Program-made: the position numbers and the translations under genes
Notes under the pieces: generated by a model
What the model was told of the DNA's origin: nothing
The model's input: only the letters and a program-made list of their open reading frames with translations
Database searches by the model: none
NCBI RefSeq assembly: GCF_022751215.1
Contig: NZ_JAICDG010000004.1
Span: forward strand, 682,001-746,000
DNA: 64,000 nucleotides
Direction of reading: 5' to 3'
DNA from: Actinomadura terrae
GTDB lineage: Bacteria; Actinomycetota; Actinomycetes; Streptosporangiales; Streptosporangiaceae
Shown here: positions 36,581 to 44,941 of the stretch, in pieces
Layout: every line of letters begins with the position of its first letter
How positions within the stretch are numbered: the stretch's first letter is position 1

Positions 36581-37155
36581 GCTGTTCACAACGGTACCGG
36601 GCGGGACGTCTGGATCGGCTGTGACGTCCACCATGCAAGACGTCGGGTGCGTGACAAGGTCTTTACGACCGCGGAACCAGGAGGTTGACCGCGCCTCCGA
36701 ACTCGGATGGATCCCCCTGTCAACCCCACGGCAGGACCCACCCCCTCAAGCCGGACGAGCACTTCGCATCGTTCCGGCCATATAACCCAACCCTAACCAT
36801 AGTTTGAGACACCCCCACAAGCCCGCCGCCCCCGCCCCCAACGACCAGTCCCCGCGGTCACAGTGGCCACCGCGCACGCCCGCGACCAGGTGACCAGATC
36901 AACGCGGCGGACACGACGCTCCCTGACACCCCTCAAACCACACTGAACCCTCGGCGCCTCGGGAGGCCGAGGACTGCGACCAGCGCGGCGGCCGCACTCG
37001 TCATGCAGCAGGAATCTCGCCCTTGTGTCAGGCGGGCCTTACCTTACCGATAGGTCGGGACCGGTCCCGACCTGTCGGTGTAACACTCGGCATAGCTCGC
37101 GATATTCGCCATCTCCACGGGTGGAGAGCGGCCTAACAGTTCGGACGGAGTAGCC
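36581..37155. other. Divergent promoter region serB / P450
   Basis: No gene in about 575 bp. The right part holds the 32-bp palindrome at 37047-37078. An AT-richer stretch at 36780-36810 (around CCATAGTTTGAGAC) could contribute to the serB side promoter. Confidence 0.5.
37047..37078. promoter_or_regulatory. 32-bp near-perfect palindrome, candidate operator
   Basis: Left half CCGATAGGTCGGGACC and right half GGTCCCGACCTGTCGG are reverse complements with one mismatched pair (15 of 16). The centre lies about 93 bp upstream of the P450 ATG. Size and symmetry fit a TetR-type operator or a site for another dimeric regulator. No regulator gene is adjacent. Confidence 0.7.
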
Positions 37156-38523
37156 ATGAAGTCTCCGGACATCCCCAAGGCGCGCGGTGCCCTGCCGCTG
37201 GTCGGGCATGCGCCGCGGTTGTTCCACCGGCCCCATGAATTCCTCACCGCGCTACCCGACTACGGAGATCTCGTCGAAATCCGTCTGGGACCTGTCAGGG
37301 CGGTGGTGGTCTGCGATCCCGAACTGACCCGCCAAGTACTGCGGGGAGACCGCACCTTCGACAAAGGCGGTGCCATCTACAGGCGCCTGCGCGAATTGGG
37401 CGGCGACGGTGTTATCACCTGCACACGCGATCGGCATCGGAGGCAGCGGCGCCTGACCGGGCATGCGCTTCACAGCGCCAACCTCCCCGGTTACGCGCAG
37501 ACCATGACCGATCAGATCACCTCGCTCACCGATCGTTGGGCGGACGGGCAGATCCTCGACGTGCCATCCGAGATGCTCGGGTTCACCATGCGGGTGCTGA
37601 CGGAGACGATGTTCTCCAGCGCACTACCGCAGCACGCCCTCGGCGACACGGTCGACGACCTCGTCGTGATCATGAGGGGAATCTTCCGGCGGTCGGTCAT
37701 GCCCGCGCCGCTGAACCGGATTCCGACCCAGGGCAACCGTCGCTACCAACGAGCGCTCACCCACCTGCGGACCACACTCGACGCGACCATCGCCGACCGC
37801 CGCGCCGCGCCGCCCGAAGGCGAGGACCTGCTGTCCCGGCTGCTGTCGGCACGCGACGTCGCCGATGGCGGCGACGGCCACGGCCTGACCGACCGGGAGG
37901 CCGCCGACAACGTCATCACCTTCTTCGTCGCCGGTTCCGAGACCACCGCGAACGCTGTGGCCTGGTCCCTGCATCTGCTCGCCCGGCATCCGCATATCGA
38001 AGACCAGCTCTACACCGAAGTGCGTCAGGTGCTTGGAGACGGCCCCGCCAGATACGAACACTTGCCGCACCTCGGCCTGACCAATCGCGTCATCGCCGAG
38101 ACCCTGCGCCTTTATCCGCCCGCACTGATGTTCTCCCGTATCACCACCACCGACACCCAACTCGGCCGACATCGGATTCTGGCAGGCACCACGATAATCT
38201 TCTCCCCATATATCATCCACCATCGCGGCGACCTCCACGATAACCCCGAGAGCTTCGATCCAAGCCGGTGGGAATCCACGTCGCAGCCGCCGGTCAGCCA
38301 CTACGTACCGTTCGGCGCGGGACCCCGAAAGTGCATGGGAGAGCAGTTCGGAATAACCGAGGCCGCCCTCGCTCTCGCGACCATCACCGCCCGCTGGCAC
38401 CTCGAATCCGTGCCCGGCCGCCGCGTCCGCACCGCCATGTCCCTGAACCCGCACGGCCTCCGGATGCGAGTCGTCGCGCGAACCCGGGACGCCGATAGCG
38501 CCGCCAAAACGGCCAAGTCATAA
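37156..38523 (+). CDS. Cytochrome P450 (terpene-cluster associated)
   Basis: A 455-residue P450. The I-helix oxygen-binding motif is AGSETT (259-264), the K-helix ExxR is ETLR (315-318), and the haem loop is FGAGPRKCMG with the Cys ligand at 393. The N-terminus (PKARGALPLVGHAPRLFHRP) is proline-rich without a membrane helix, so it is soluble, as in bacteria. Layout resembles CYP170-type enzymes that oxidise sesquiterpenes. The terpene synthase gene follows 48 bp later on the same strand, so the P450 most likely hydroxylates or oxidises its product. No dedicated ferredoxin gene is present. Confidence 0.93.
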   Translation: MKSPDIPKARGALPLVGHAPRLFHRPHEFLTALPDYGDLVEIRLGPVRAVVVCDPELTRQVLRGDRTFDKGGAIYRRLRELGGDGVITCTRDRHRRQRRLTGHALHSANLPGYAQTMTDQITSLTDRWADGQILDVPSEMLGFTMRVLTETMFSSALPQHALGDTVDDLVVIMRGIFRRSVMPAPLNRIPTQGNRRYQRALTHLRTTLDATIADRRAAPPEGEDLLSRLLSARDVADGGDGHGLTDREAADNVITFFVAGSETTANAVAWSLHLLARHPHIEDQLYTEVRQVLGDGPARYEHLPHLGLTNRVIAETLRLYPPALMFSRITTTDTQLGRHRILAGTTIIFSPYIIHHRGDLHDNPESFDPSRWESTSQPPVSHYVPFGAGPRKCMGEQFGITEAALALATITARWHLESVPGRRVRTAMSLNPHGLRMRVVARTRDADSAAKTAKS

Positions 38524-38571
38524 TCTCCTCGCGGCCAGGCAGCGCGAAAACAGGAAACTCCGGAGGGATCA

Positions 38572-39681
38572 GTGAACGTCGGCCAGGCCCCAGACCTACT
38601 CGCCGTACGACCATTTTACTGCCCGATAGCGCCCGCCTCCTCATCCTGGGCCGCCGAACTCAACGCCCTGGCAGAGGACTGGCTTTCAATCCAGGGATTC
38701 GAACCGGATGAGGAACAGCGGAAACGCCTCTCACGCGCGAACCTCGGAGAGCTCGCCGCCAGAACCATGCCGGGCGGCCACAAGAACGCACTAGCGAACG
38801 CCACCCGCCAGTACATCGCATTCTTCGCCCTGGACGACGCCTGCTTCGACGAACTCCCCATGCCACTGAGCGAGCTTACGAGAAAACAGTCGATCATCCT
38901 CAGCGCCATCCAGCATCCGGAGATTCGTTGGCCCGACGAAGACGCGTATGTAACAGCATCGCGCGAGATTGCAAGCGGATGGAAGGCAATTGCTTCCCCC
39001 GCGCAGTTCCAGCGCTGGGTCGAGGGAATGCGCGCGTTCTTCTTCGGTGTTACCTGGGAAGCGGTCTACCGTCACAGAGATAAACTTCCTGGCCTCAATG
39101 AGTATGTCGCCATGTGGATGCGCGCGATCGGCATGAGCCCGGTTCTCGCCCTCGTCGACACAGTCGGCGGGTACGAGGTTGCATCCTCCGACCTCGCACG
39201 TCCCAGAGTACAAGCCCTGATAGAAATGGCTCACTTCTTGGTGGCGTGGGACAACGACTTCATCTCCCGAGCCAAGGAAATACGACGGGCCCACGACCGC
39301 CTCAACATCGTCGACGTCATCGCAGCCGAAAGAGGCATCGAACCTGCCCAAGCGCTAAACGCGGCCACGGCGATGCGCGATCGAGTAATGTGCCTGTTCC
39401 TGCACACGCGCGACCAGGTGACGTCGTCCCAAGACGTCCACGAGAACCTACGAAGATACGCAGCCGGCCTGGCGCATTACATACGAGGCCATCTGGATTG
39501 GGCATTGTCGTGCGAGAGATACACCAACGTCCGTCCCACCGAAAATGCCCACCGGGAAGCCCCGCCGTCCCCCTGGAAAGACAGCCCGGACGACGACGAC
39601 TTCATGAGGCCGCTGCCCATCCCCGCCATCACCTGGTGGTGGAACCCCTCGGTGAGCTCTCCCCTTGAAGATGGCCGCTAA
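38572..39681 (+). CDS. Class I terpene synthase (sesquiterpene-type)
   Basis: A 369-residue terpene cyclase. The first metal-binding motif is an aspartate-rich LDDACFDE (Asp88, Asp89, Asp93), one residue longer in spacing than the standard DDxxD. The NSE triad is NDFISRAKE (Asn228, Ser232, Glu236). The C-terminal RY pair that senses diphosphate is CERYTN (316-317). GTG start with GGAGGG 4 nt upstream. Length and motif set fit farnesyl-diphosphate cyclases; a diterpene or monoterpene product is possible. The last 40 residues (SPWKDSPDDDDF...) are an acidic and Trp-rich extension. Confidence 0.92.
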   Translation: MNVGQAPDLLAVRPFYCPIAPASSSWAAELNALAEDWLSIQGFEPDEEQRKRLSRANLGELAARTMPGGHKNALANATRQYIAFFALDDACFDELPMPLSELTRKQSIILSAIQHPEIRWPDEDAYVTASREIASGWKAIASPAQFQRWVEGMRAFFFGVTWEAVYRHRDKLPGLNEYVAMWMRAIGMSPVLALVDTVGGYEVASSDLARPRVQALIEMAHFLVAWDNDFISRAKEIRRAHDRLNIVDVIAAERGIEPAQALNAATAMRDRVMCLFLHTRDQVTSSQDVHENLRRYAAGLAHYIRGHLDWALSCERYTNVRPTENAHREAPPSPWKDSPDDDDFMRPLPIPAITWWWNPSVSSPLEDGR

Positions 39682-39899
39682 CCAGGGTTAATAAGTCATG
39701 GCGGTTGGGTGGGTACACCGCCTGGCAGCGGGGGCGTATGCCGGTGACATGGCCAGATATCCCCAGGGGGCGGGATGACCGACACCGGGCATGCGTGTCG
39801 AGTGCGGGTCCGGTTGCAGGCGGCGCAGTGATTTGCTGAGGGTCGTCCGCGTCGCCGTCCACGGGCACGCACGGGCGACCGGGACCGGGCGAGGCATAG

Positions 39900-40117
39900 T
39901 TCGCCAAGCTGGAAGCCGACTTGAACCGTGGCCTGGCTGCACACGGCTACGCCGATGACCAGCCGTGGACGCTTGGCCTGGTGACAGTGCTCATAAAAGA
40001 GCTGTTCGGCATCGACTACACCTTGCCCGAGGTGTCGCTGCCGCCGCGCCGTAACAGGTGGTCGGTGCAGGTTCCTGGGCACGGTCCGTCCAACGCGACG
40101 AGCAGGCCATCACCGCA
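39900..40117 (+). pseudogene. IS630-family transposase remnant (N-terminal winged-helix part)
   Basis: The frame at 39900 reads FAKLEADLNRGLAAHGY, then DDQPWTLGLVTVLIKELFG and YTLPEVSL, which is the winged-helix region of IS630-type transposases. After RNRWSVQVPGH the homology moves to another frame (QRDEQAIT from 40091), showing a frameshift, and no DDE catalytic part remains. Ends and inverted repeats are not visible. Confidence 0.7.
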
Positions 40118-40466
40118 GGCGACCTTGGTGCGGACACCGGCCGCAGGTGAGGGTGCACGGTGGCCAGCACGGCATCTGGGTCTCGGTAGCCGGGATGGTC
40201 TGCCGCTGGTCGCGACGGCGGTAGGCGGCGGATCCACAGGCTTGTGAGTAGTAGATGGCATCGGCTCGCTGGCGAACGCCCTGGTGGAGAACCTGACGGC
40301 AGAGCGGGCAGTGCGGCCCGTCCGGCCGGTAGTCCTCCGGGAGCGCGCCCTCACGACGCAACCGGTCAGCGGCGAACCCTGTCTCCAGGATGCGGGCGTG
40401 CAGCTCTCGCTTCCGCGCGCCCCGCACGCGCGCCCGACAGGCTCGGGCGGCACAGGCGTGTCGCAC
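40110..40466 (-). CDS. Possible zinc-ribbon small protein, probably decayed
   Basis: A 118-residue frame whose centre, GPHCPLCRQVL then RADAIYYSQACGSAAYRRR, looks like the CxxC...YCSxxCxxRAYRxR motif of small actinobacterial proteins often found on plasmids and mobile regions. The third Cys is Tyr here (YYSQAC), and the tail is atypical, so the gene is probably non-functional. It lies next to the IS630 remnant. Confidence 0.35.
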   Translation of the reverse strand: MRHACAARACRARVRGARKRELHARILETGFAADRLRREGALPEDYRPDGPHCPLCRQVLHQGVRQRADAIYYSQACGSAAYRRRDQRQTIPATETQMPCWPPCTLTCGRCPHQGRLR

Positions 40467-40736
40467 TACCGCCGACGAGGGTTGGCGCCACGGGGCAACG
40501 GCTTCCCACAGCCCTCACGACGTCCACGACCTTCCGACCACGCTCAAGCCCGACGAGCACCGCCCCTGACGCACGCCAGAACACGCAGCGGCCCTTGGCT
40601 AGGTCGGGAGGCCGGGGCTTCGGCCGTCCATCCCGCGTGTGCGGGCACGACAGGCCGAAGCGTCGATGCCGAACTCCCCAAACACACCGACAAGCGGCGC
40701 GCTCGTAGGCCGCTCGGTACTGCGGACGGTGTATTC

Positions 40737-40755
40737 AGTTTGATAATCTAAATGT
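40737..40755. promoter_or_regulatory. AT-rich imperfect dyad before marR
   Basis: AGTTTGATAATCTAAATG contains the imperfect inverted repeat TTTGATaATCTAAA immediately upstream of the marR GTG. No ribosome binding site is visible, so the transcript could be leaderless and MarR may bind here to repress itself and the ABC genes. Confidence 0.4.
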
Positions 40756-41223
40756 GTGTCTCCCGAAGCAGTTGAGCCGGGCGTGGTCGTGGCCGCGCTG
40801 GCCAAGGCCGTTGAACATGCTCTGCTCCGTGTGGAGCTGACGTTGCCGCAGTACCGGATGCTGTCCGTGTTGGCGCGGGAGGATTCGCCGACGGCGTCGC
40901 GGGTGGCGTGGGAGTTGTCGGTGATGCCGGCGACCGTCACCGCGGTCATGGACGGCTTGGTGGCGGGCAAGTACGTGCGGCGCGAGCCCGATCCCCATGA
41001 CCGACGCAAGATCGCACTCGTGATCACATCCGAGGGTCGGCACCTGCTGGCCACGGCCAACGAGGAGATCGGACGGAGGCTAGGCGAGCTGACCTCGTTC
41101 CTCGATGGGGACCAGGCCAAGCGGGCGATGGACGCGTTGGCGCTGTGGCGCGAGGCGCTGGCGAGTGAGCGGCAAGCGGAGTGGGTCGCCCGGGAGGACG
41201 CGCGGCGGAAGGAATCCAGGTGA
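40756..41223 (+). CDS. MarR-family transcriptional regulator
   Basis: A 155-residue winged-helix regulator: LTLPQYRMLSVLAREDSPTA, recognition helix SVMPATVTAVMDGLVAGKYV and wing REPDPHDRRKIALVITSEG. It starts at a GTG without ribosome binding site and ends overlapping the first ABC gene (GTGA). MarR genes coupled to ABC exporters usually repress them and respond to the exported compound. The protein lacks the long N-terminal helix of some family members. Confidence 0.9.
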   Translation: MSPEAVEPGVVVAALAKAVEHALLRVELTLPQYRMLSVLAREDSPTASRVAWELSVMPATVTAVMDGLVAGKYVRREPDPHDRRKIALVITSEGRHLLATANEEIGRRLGELTSFLDGDQAKRAMDALALWREALASERQAEWVAREDARRKESR

Positions 41224-43001
41224 GCCCGCCGGGTGCGGCGATCGACCCGGATCCGAGTCGTTCCTGGCTGCGGCGGGCGTGGCCGCTGGTCCGGGCGCAC
41301 AAGTGGATGTTCGGGACGGCGCTGGTGTCGTCCGGGGCCAGCACGTTGGTGGCCGTTCAGGTGCCGAAGGTGATCCAGGAAGCGCTCGACAACTCGGTCG
41401 TCTCGGACCGGGTGCCGCTGGCGCACTACCTGTGGTGGCTGGTCGGGCTGACGGTGGTCATGTTGATCGTCGGCTTCGCGTCCAAGCAGCTGCTGTTCCG
41501 CGCCGCGGCCAGGATCGAGTACGACCTGCGCAACATGGTGTACGAGCACCTGACCAATCTGTCGTTCCCCTTCTACGACCGGGTGCAGAGCGGGCAGCTG
41601 ATCTCCCGCGCCAACTCCGATATCCGCACGGTGCAGATGTATCTGGGGTTCGCGCCGTATCTGCTGGTGCAGTGCGGCGTCTCGCTGGTGGCGTTCGTGT
41701 ACATGCTGGCGATCAACGTGCCGCTGGCCGTCCTGGCCATGCTGCCGATGCCGTTGTTCTATGTGACCGGCAAGCGCATGCAGCGGGAGATGTTCCCGGT
41801 GTCGTGGCTGATCCAGGCACGGCTGGCCGACGTGGCGACCGTGGTGGACGAGAACGTCCACGGCGTCCGCGTGGTGAAGTCGTTCGCGGCCGAGCGGAAC
41901 CAGCTGTCGCTGCTCCAGAAGGCGGCGGCGAGAGTTCGCTGGGCCTATGTGAAGGACGCCGACCTGCGCGCGCGGTGGACGCCCTTGGTGCAGAACCTCC
42001 CCAGCATCAGCATGGCGATCGTCCTGCTGTACGGCGGGCACCTCGTGATCGAGGGCAGCCTGGGCATCGGCGCGATCGTGGCCTTCAGCTCGTACCTGCT
42101 GATGCTCCAGGTGCCGTTCCGGGTGCTCGGCAGGCTGATCACGTTCGGGCAGCGGGCGTCGGCCGCGGCGAAACGGCTGTACGAGGTGCTGGACGAGAGG
42201 CCGGAGATCGTCGACGCCCCCGGGGCGCTGGTGCTCACCGAGGCGCGCGGCGACGTCGAATTCCACGACGTCGCCTTCGGCTACGGCGACGGGCCCGACG
42301 TGTTGAACGGGTTCTCGCTGCGGCTGCGCGGCGGCGAGACGGTCGCGCTGGTCGGACGGACCGGCACCGGGAAGTCCACCGTGGCCAGGCTGCTGCCGCG
42401 GTTCTACGACGTGCGCGAGGGTTCGATCACCGTGGATGGACACGACGTCCGGGACCTGACGCTGCACAGCCTGCGCGACACCGTCGGCGTCGTCCTGGAC
42501 GAGCCGTTCCTGTTCTCGGCGTCGGTCCGCGACAACATCGCCTACGGACGGCCGGACGCCGACATCGCCGACATCGAGCGGGCGGCCCGGCTGGCCGGGG
42601 CGCACGGGTTCATCGCCGAACTGTCCGAGGGGTATGGCACCGTCATCGGTGAACGCGGCTACACGCTGTCGGGCGGGCAGCGGCAGCGCATCGCGATCGC
42701 GAGGACGCTGCTGGTGAACCCGCCGGTGCTGGTGCTCGACGACGCCACAAGCGCCATCGACGTCCAGGTGGAGCAGGAGATCCACGCCGGGCTGCGGACG
42801 CTGTTCGCCGGCCGGACGACACTGATCATCGCGCACCGGCCGTCCACGATTGGCCTGGCCGACCGCGTGGTGCTGCTGGACGGCGGCCGGATCGTCGCCG
42901 ACGGCACGCACACCGAACTGCTGGCGAGCACGCCGCTCTACGCGGAAGTGCTCGCGCAAGCGGACGAGCGCGTCGAGGCACTGGAAGGGACGGGCCGATG
43001 A
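41220..43001 (+). CDS. ABC exporter half-transporter 1 (degenerate-site subunit)
   Basis: A 593-residue protein: six-helix membrane domain (about 20-320) and C-terminal nucleotide-binding domain. Walker A GRTGTGKST and signature LSGGQRQ are normal, but the Q-loop position reads VLDEPFLF (Asp for Gln) and Walker B reads VLVLDDATS (Asp for the catalytic Glu). This is the non-hydrolysing half of a heterodimeric exporter. The GTG at 41220 overlaps the marR stop; GGAAGGAA precedes it. The stop overlaps the next gene (ATGA). Likely acts with the next protein in drug or lipid export. Confidence 0.93.
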   Translation: MSPPGAAIDPDPSRSWLRRAWPLVRAHKWMFGTALVSSGASTLVAVQVPKVIQEALDNSVVSDRVPLAHYLWWLVGLTVVMLIVGFASKQLLFRAAARIEYDLRNMVYEHLTNLSFPFYDRVQSGQLISRANSDIRTVQMYLGFAPYLLVQCGVSLVAFVYMLAINVPLAVLAMLPMPLFYVTGKRMQREMFPVSWLIQARLADVATVVDENVHGVRVVKSFAAERNQLSLLQKAAARVRWAYVKDADLRARWTPLVQNLPSISMAIVLLYGGHLVIEGSLGIGAIVAFSSYLLMLQVPFRVLGRLITFGQRASAAAKRLYEVLDERPEIVDAPGALVLTEARGDVEFHDVAFGYGDGPDVLNGFSLRLRGGETVALVGRTGTGKSTVARLLPRFYDVREGSITVDGHDVRDLTLHSLRDTVGVVLDEPFLFSASVRDNIAYGRPDADIADIERAARLAGAHGFIAELSEGYGTVIGERGYTLSGGQRQRIAIARTLLVNPPVLVLDDATSAIDVQVEQEIHAGLRTLFAGRTTLIIAHRPSTIGLADRVVLLDGGRIVADGTHTELLASTPLYAEVLAQADERVEALEGTGR

Positions 43002-44917
43002 CGTTCCCCGGCGGCGGTGGCGGGAGCGGTTTCGGCGCGACGTCCACCGGCGGCGGCGCGACCGCGTCGGCGCACCCGTTCGCCGGTGTGCCGCCGGAGA
43101 TGCGGCCGGGTGTCGAGATGTTGCTCAAGACAGAGCCGGAACACTCCGAGCCCGAGGTCGTCTTCGAGCACGCCCGGCCCGATCCCGACGGCGCGAGGCT
43201 GAGCCTGCGGCGCCTGGTCCGTCCGTACGGGACGATGGCGCTGCTGGCCGGCGTGCTCGTGGTCGTGGAGGCGCTGACGTTGCAGGCCGGTCCGCTACTG
43301 ACCCAGATCGGCATCGACGACGGCATCACGGCGAAGGACTTCGGCGTCCTGGTTCTGGTCGCGGCGATCTACCTGGTCAACCTGGTGGTCACCGGCCTCA
43401 CGCAGGCCGCGCGGGTCAAGGTCACCGGGCGGGTCGCCGCGTGGGTGATGAACGACCTGCGCGTACGGGTCTTCACCCAGTTGCAGCGGCTGTCGCTGAA
43501 CTTCTACACCGGGGAGAAGGCCGGCGTGATCATGACCCGGATGACCGCCGACATCGAGAACCTCCAGGCGCTGTTGCAGGAGGGCCTGGCGCAGTTCGCC
43601 ATCCAGGGCCTGACCATGGTCATCGTCTCGGCGGTGCTGTTCACCTACGACGTGCGGCTGGCGCTCATCACGATCGTGTTGGTCGTGCCCGTCATGACCG
43701 CGATGTCGCTCTGGTTCCGCTGCGCGTCCGGCAAGGGATACCTGCGGGTACGGGACGCCACCGCCGACGTGATCGCCGACCTCTCCGAGAGCCTGCAAGG
43801 CGTGCGCATCGTCACCGCGCACAACCGGCAGCGGCGCAACACCGAGCACCACCGGCGGGTCACCGGCAGGTACTTCGACGCCAGCCTCCAGACCGGACGG
43901 ATCAATTCGATCTACACGCCCGGCACCCAGGTCATCGGCGTCGCCGGGCAGATCGTCCTGCTGGCCATCGGCGCGGGCATGGTCACCGACGGAAGACTGA
44001 CCATCGGCGAGCTGGTCGCGTTCCTGCTCTACCTGGGGTCGTTCTTCCAGCCCATCCAGCAACTGGTGCAGCAGTACAGCACCTACCAGCAGGGACAGTC
44101 GTCGATCGTGAAGCTGCGGCAACTGCTGAGCACCCGTCCGGACGTCGTGGAAAAGCCCGAAGCCGTCGACCTGCCGCGCGTCGAGGGCGAGGTCATCTTC
44201 GAGGACGTGACGTTCGGCTATCTTCCCGACCGGCCAGTGGTCTCCGACGTGTCGCTGGAGATCAAGGCCGGTGAAACGGTGGCGTTCGTCGGCCCGACCG
44301 GCGCGGGCAAGTCCACCCTCACCAAACTGATCACCCGGTTCTACGACCCGGGCCACGGCCGGATACTCATCGACGGACGCGACCTCCGGGACGTCCGGAT
44401 CGAATCCCTGCGCAGGCAGCTCGGCGTCGTGCCGCAGGAGCCCTTCCTGTTCGCCGGGCCGCTCCGGGACAACATCCGCTTCGCGATCCCGGACGCCTCC
44501 GACGACCAGGTGCGGGAGGCGCTGCGTGCGGTCGGCCTGGACGACGTGGTCGACCGGCTGCCCGACGGCCTCGACACCGCCGTCCAGGAGCGGGGCCAGT
44601 CCATGTCGTCCGGTGAACGGCAGCTCGTCGCCCTGGCCAGAGCATTCCTGGCCCAGCCCCGGGTGCTGATATTGGACGAGGCCACGTCCAACCTCGACCT
44701 CCAGTCCGAGCACAAGATCGAGAACGCCCTGGACGTGCTGCTGGAGGGCCGCACCGCGATCCTGATCGCGCACCGCCTCTCGACCGCCATGAAGGCCGAC
44801 CGCGTCGTCGTCGTGGACGAGGGCCGGATCGTCGAGTCCGGCTCGCACGACCAACTCATCGCCGCCGGCGGCAGGTACGCCCAGATGTACGCCACCTGGA
44901 CCACCGAGGTCACCTGA
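42998..44917 (+). CDS. ABC exporter half-transporter 2 (catalytic-site subunit)
   Basis: A 639-residue partner of the preceding protein. A ~65-residue Gly-rich N-terminal extension (FPGGGGGSGFGATSTGG) precedes six membrane helices and the nucleotide-binding domain. Walker A GPTGAGKST, Q-loop VPQEPFLF, Walker B VLILDEATS and the switch His (LIAHRLST) are complete; the signature is altered to MSSGERQ. Its Walker motifs pair with the normal LSGGQ of subunit 1 to form the active site, and its altered signature faces the degenerate site. This complementarity is strong evidence for a heterodimer. Confidence 0.93.
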   Translation: MTFPGGGGGSGFGATSTGGGATASAHPFAGVPPEMRPGVEMLLKTEPEHSEPEVVFEHARPDPDGARLSLRRLVRPYGTMALLAGVLVVVEALTLQAGPLLTQIGIDDGITAKDFGVLVLVAAIYLVNLVVTGLTQAARVKVTGRVAAWVMNDLRVRVFTQLQRLSLNFYTGEKAGVIMTRMTADIENLQALLQEGLAQFAIQGLTMVIVSAVLFTYDVRLALITIVLVVPVMTAMSLWFRCASGKGYLRVRDATADVIADLSESLQGVRIVTAHNRQRRNTEHHRRVTGRYFDASLQTGRINSIYTPGTQVIGVAGQIVLLAIGAGMVTDGRLTIGELVAFLLYLGSFFQPIQQLVQQYSTYQQGQSSIVKLRQLLSTRPDVVEKPEAVDLPRVEGEVIFEDVTFGYLPDRPVVSDVSLEIKAGETVAFVGPTGAGKSTLTKLITRFYDPGHGRILIDGRDLRDVRIESLRRQLGVVPQEPFLFAGPLRDNIRFAIPDASDDQVREALRAVGLDDVVDRLPDGLDTAVQERGQSMSSGERQLVALARAFLAQPRVLILDEATSNLDLQSEHKIENALDVLLEGRTAILIAHRLSTAMKADRVVVVDEGRIVESGSHDQLIAAGGRYAQMYATWTTEVT

Positions 44918-44922
44918 CGAAT

Positions 44923-44941
44923 CCCGAGTGATCAGCTCGGG
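44923..44941 (+). terminator. Short hairpin after the ABC operon
   Basis: CCCGAG and CTCGGG form a 6-bp stem around a 7-nt loop (TGATCAG), starting 6 bp after the stop of the second ABC gene. Weak but well placed. Confidence 0.4.

Larger units (their letters stand above)
39682..40755. other. Gap with transposon debris
   Basis: Between the terpene synthase and marR. It contains an IS630-type transposase fragment (39900-40117) and a probably decayed zinc-ribbon gene (40110-40466, minus). Nothing else is recognised; the marR promoter occupies the last 50 bp, which are AT-rich. Confidence 0.6.
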
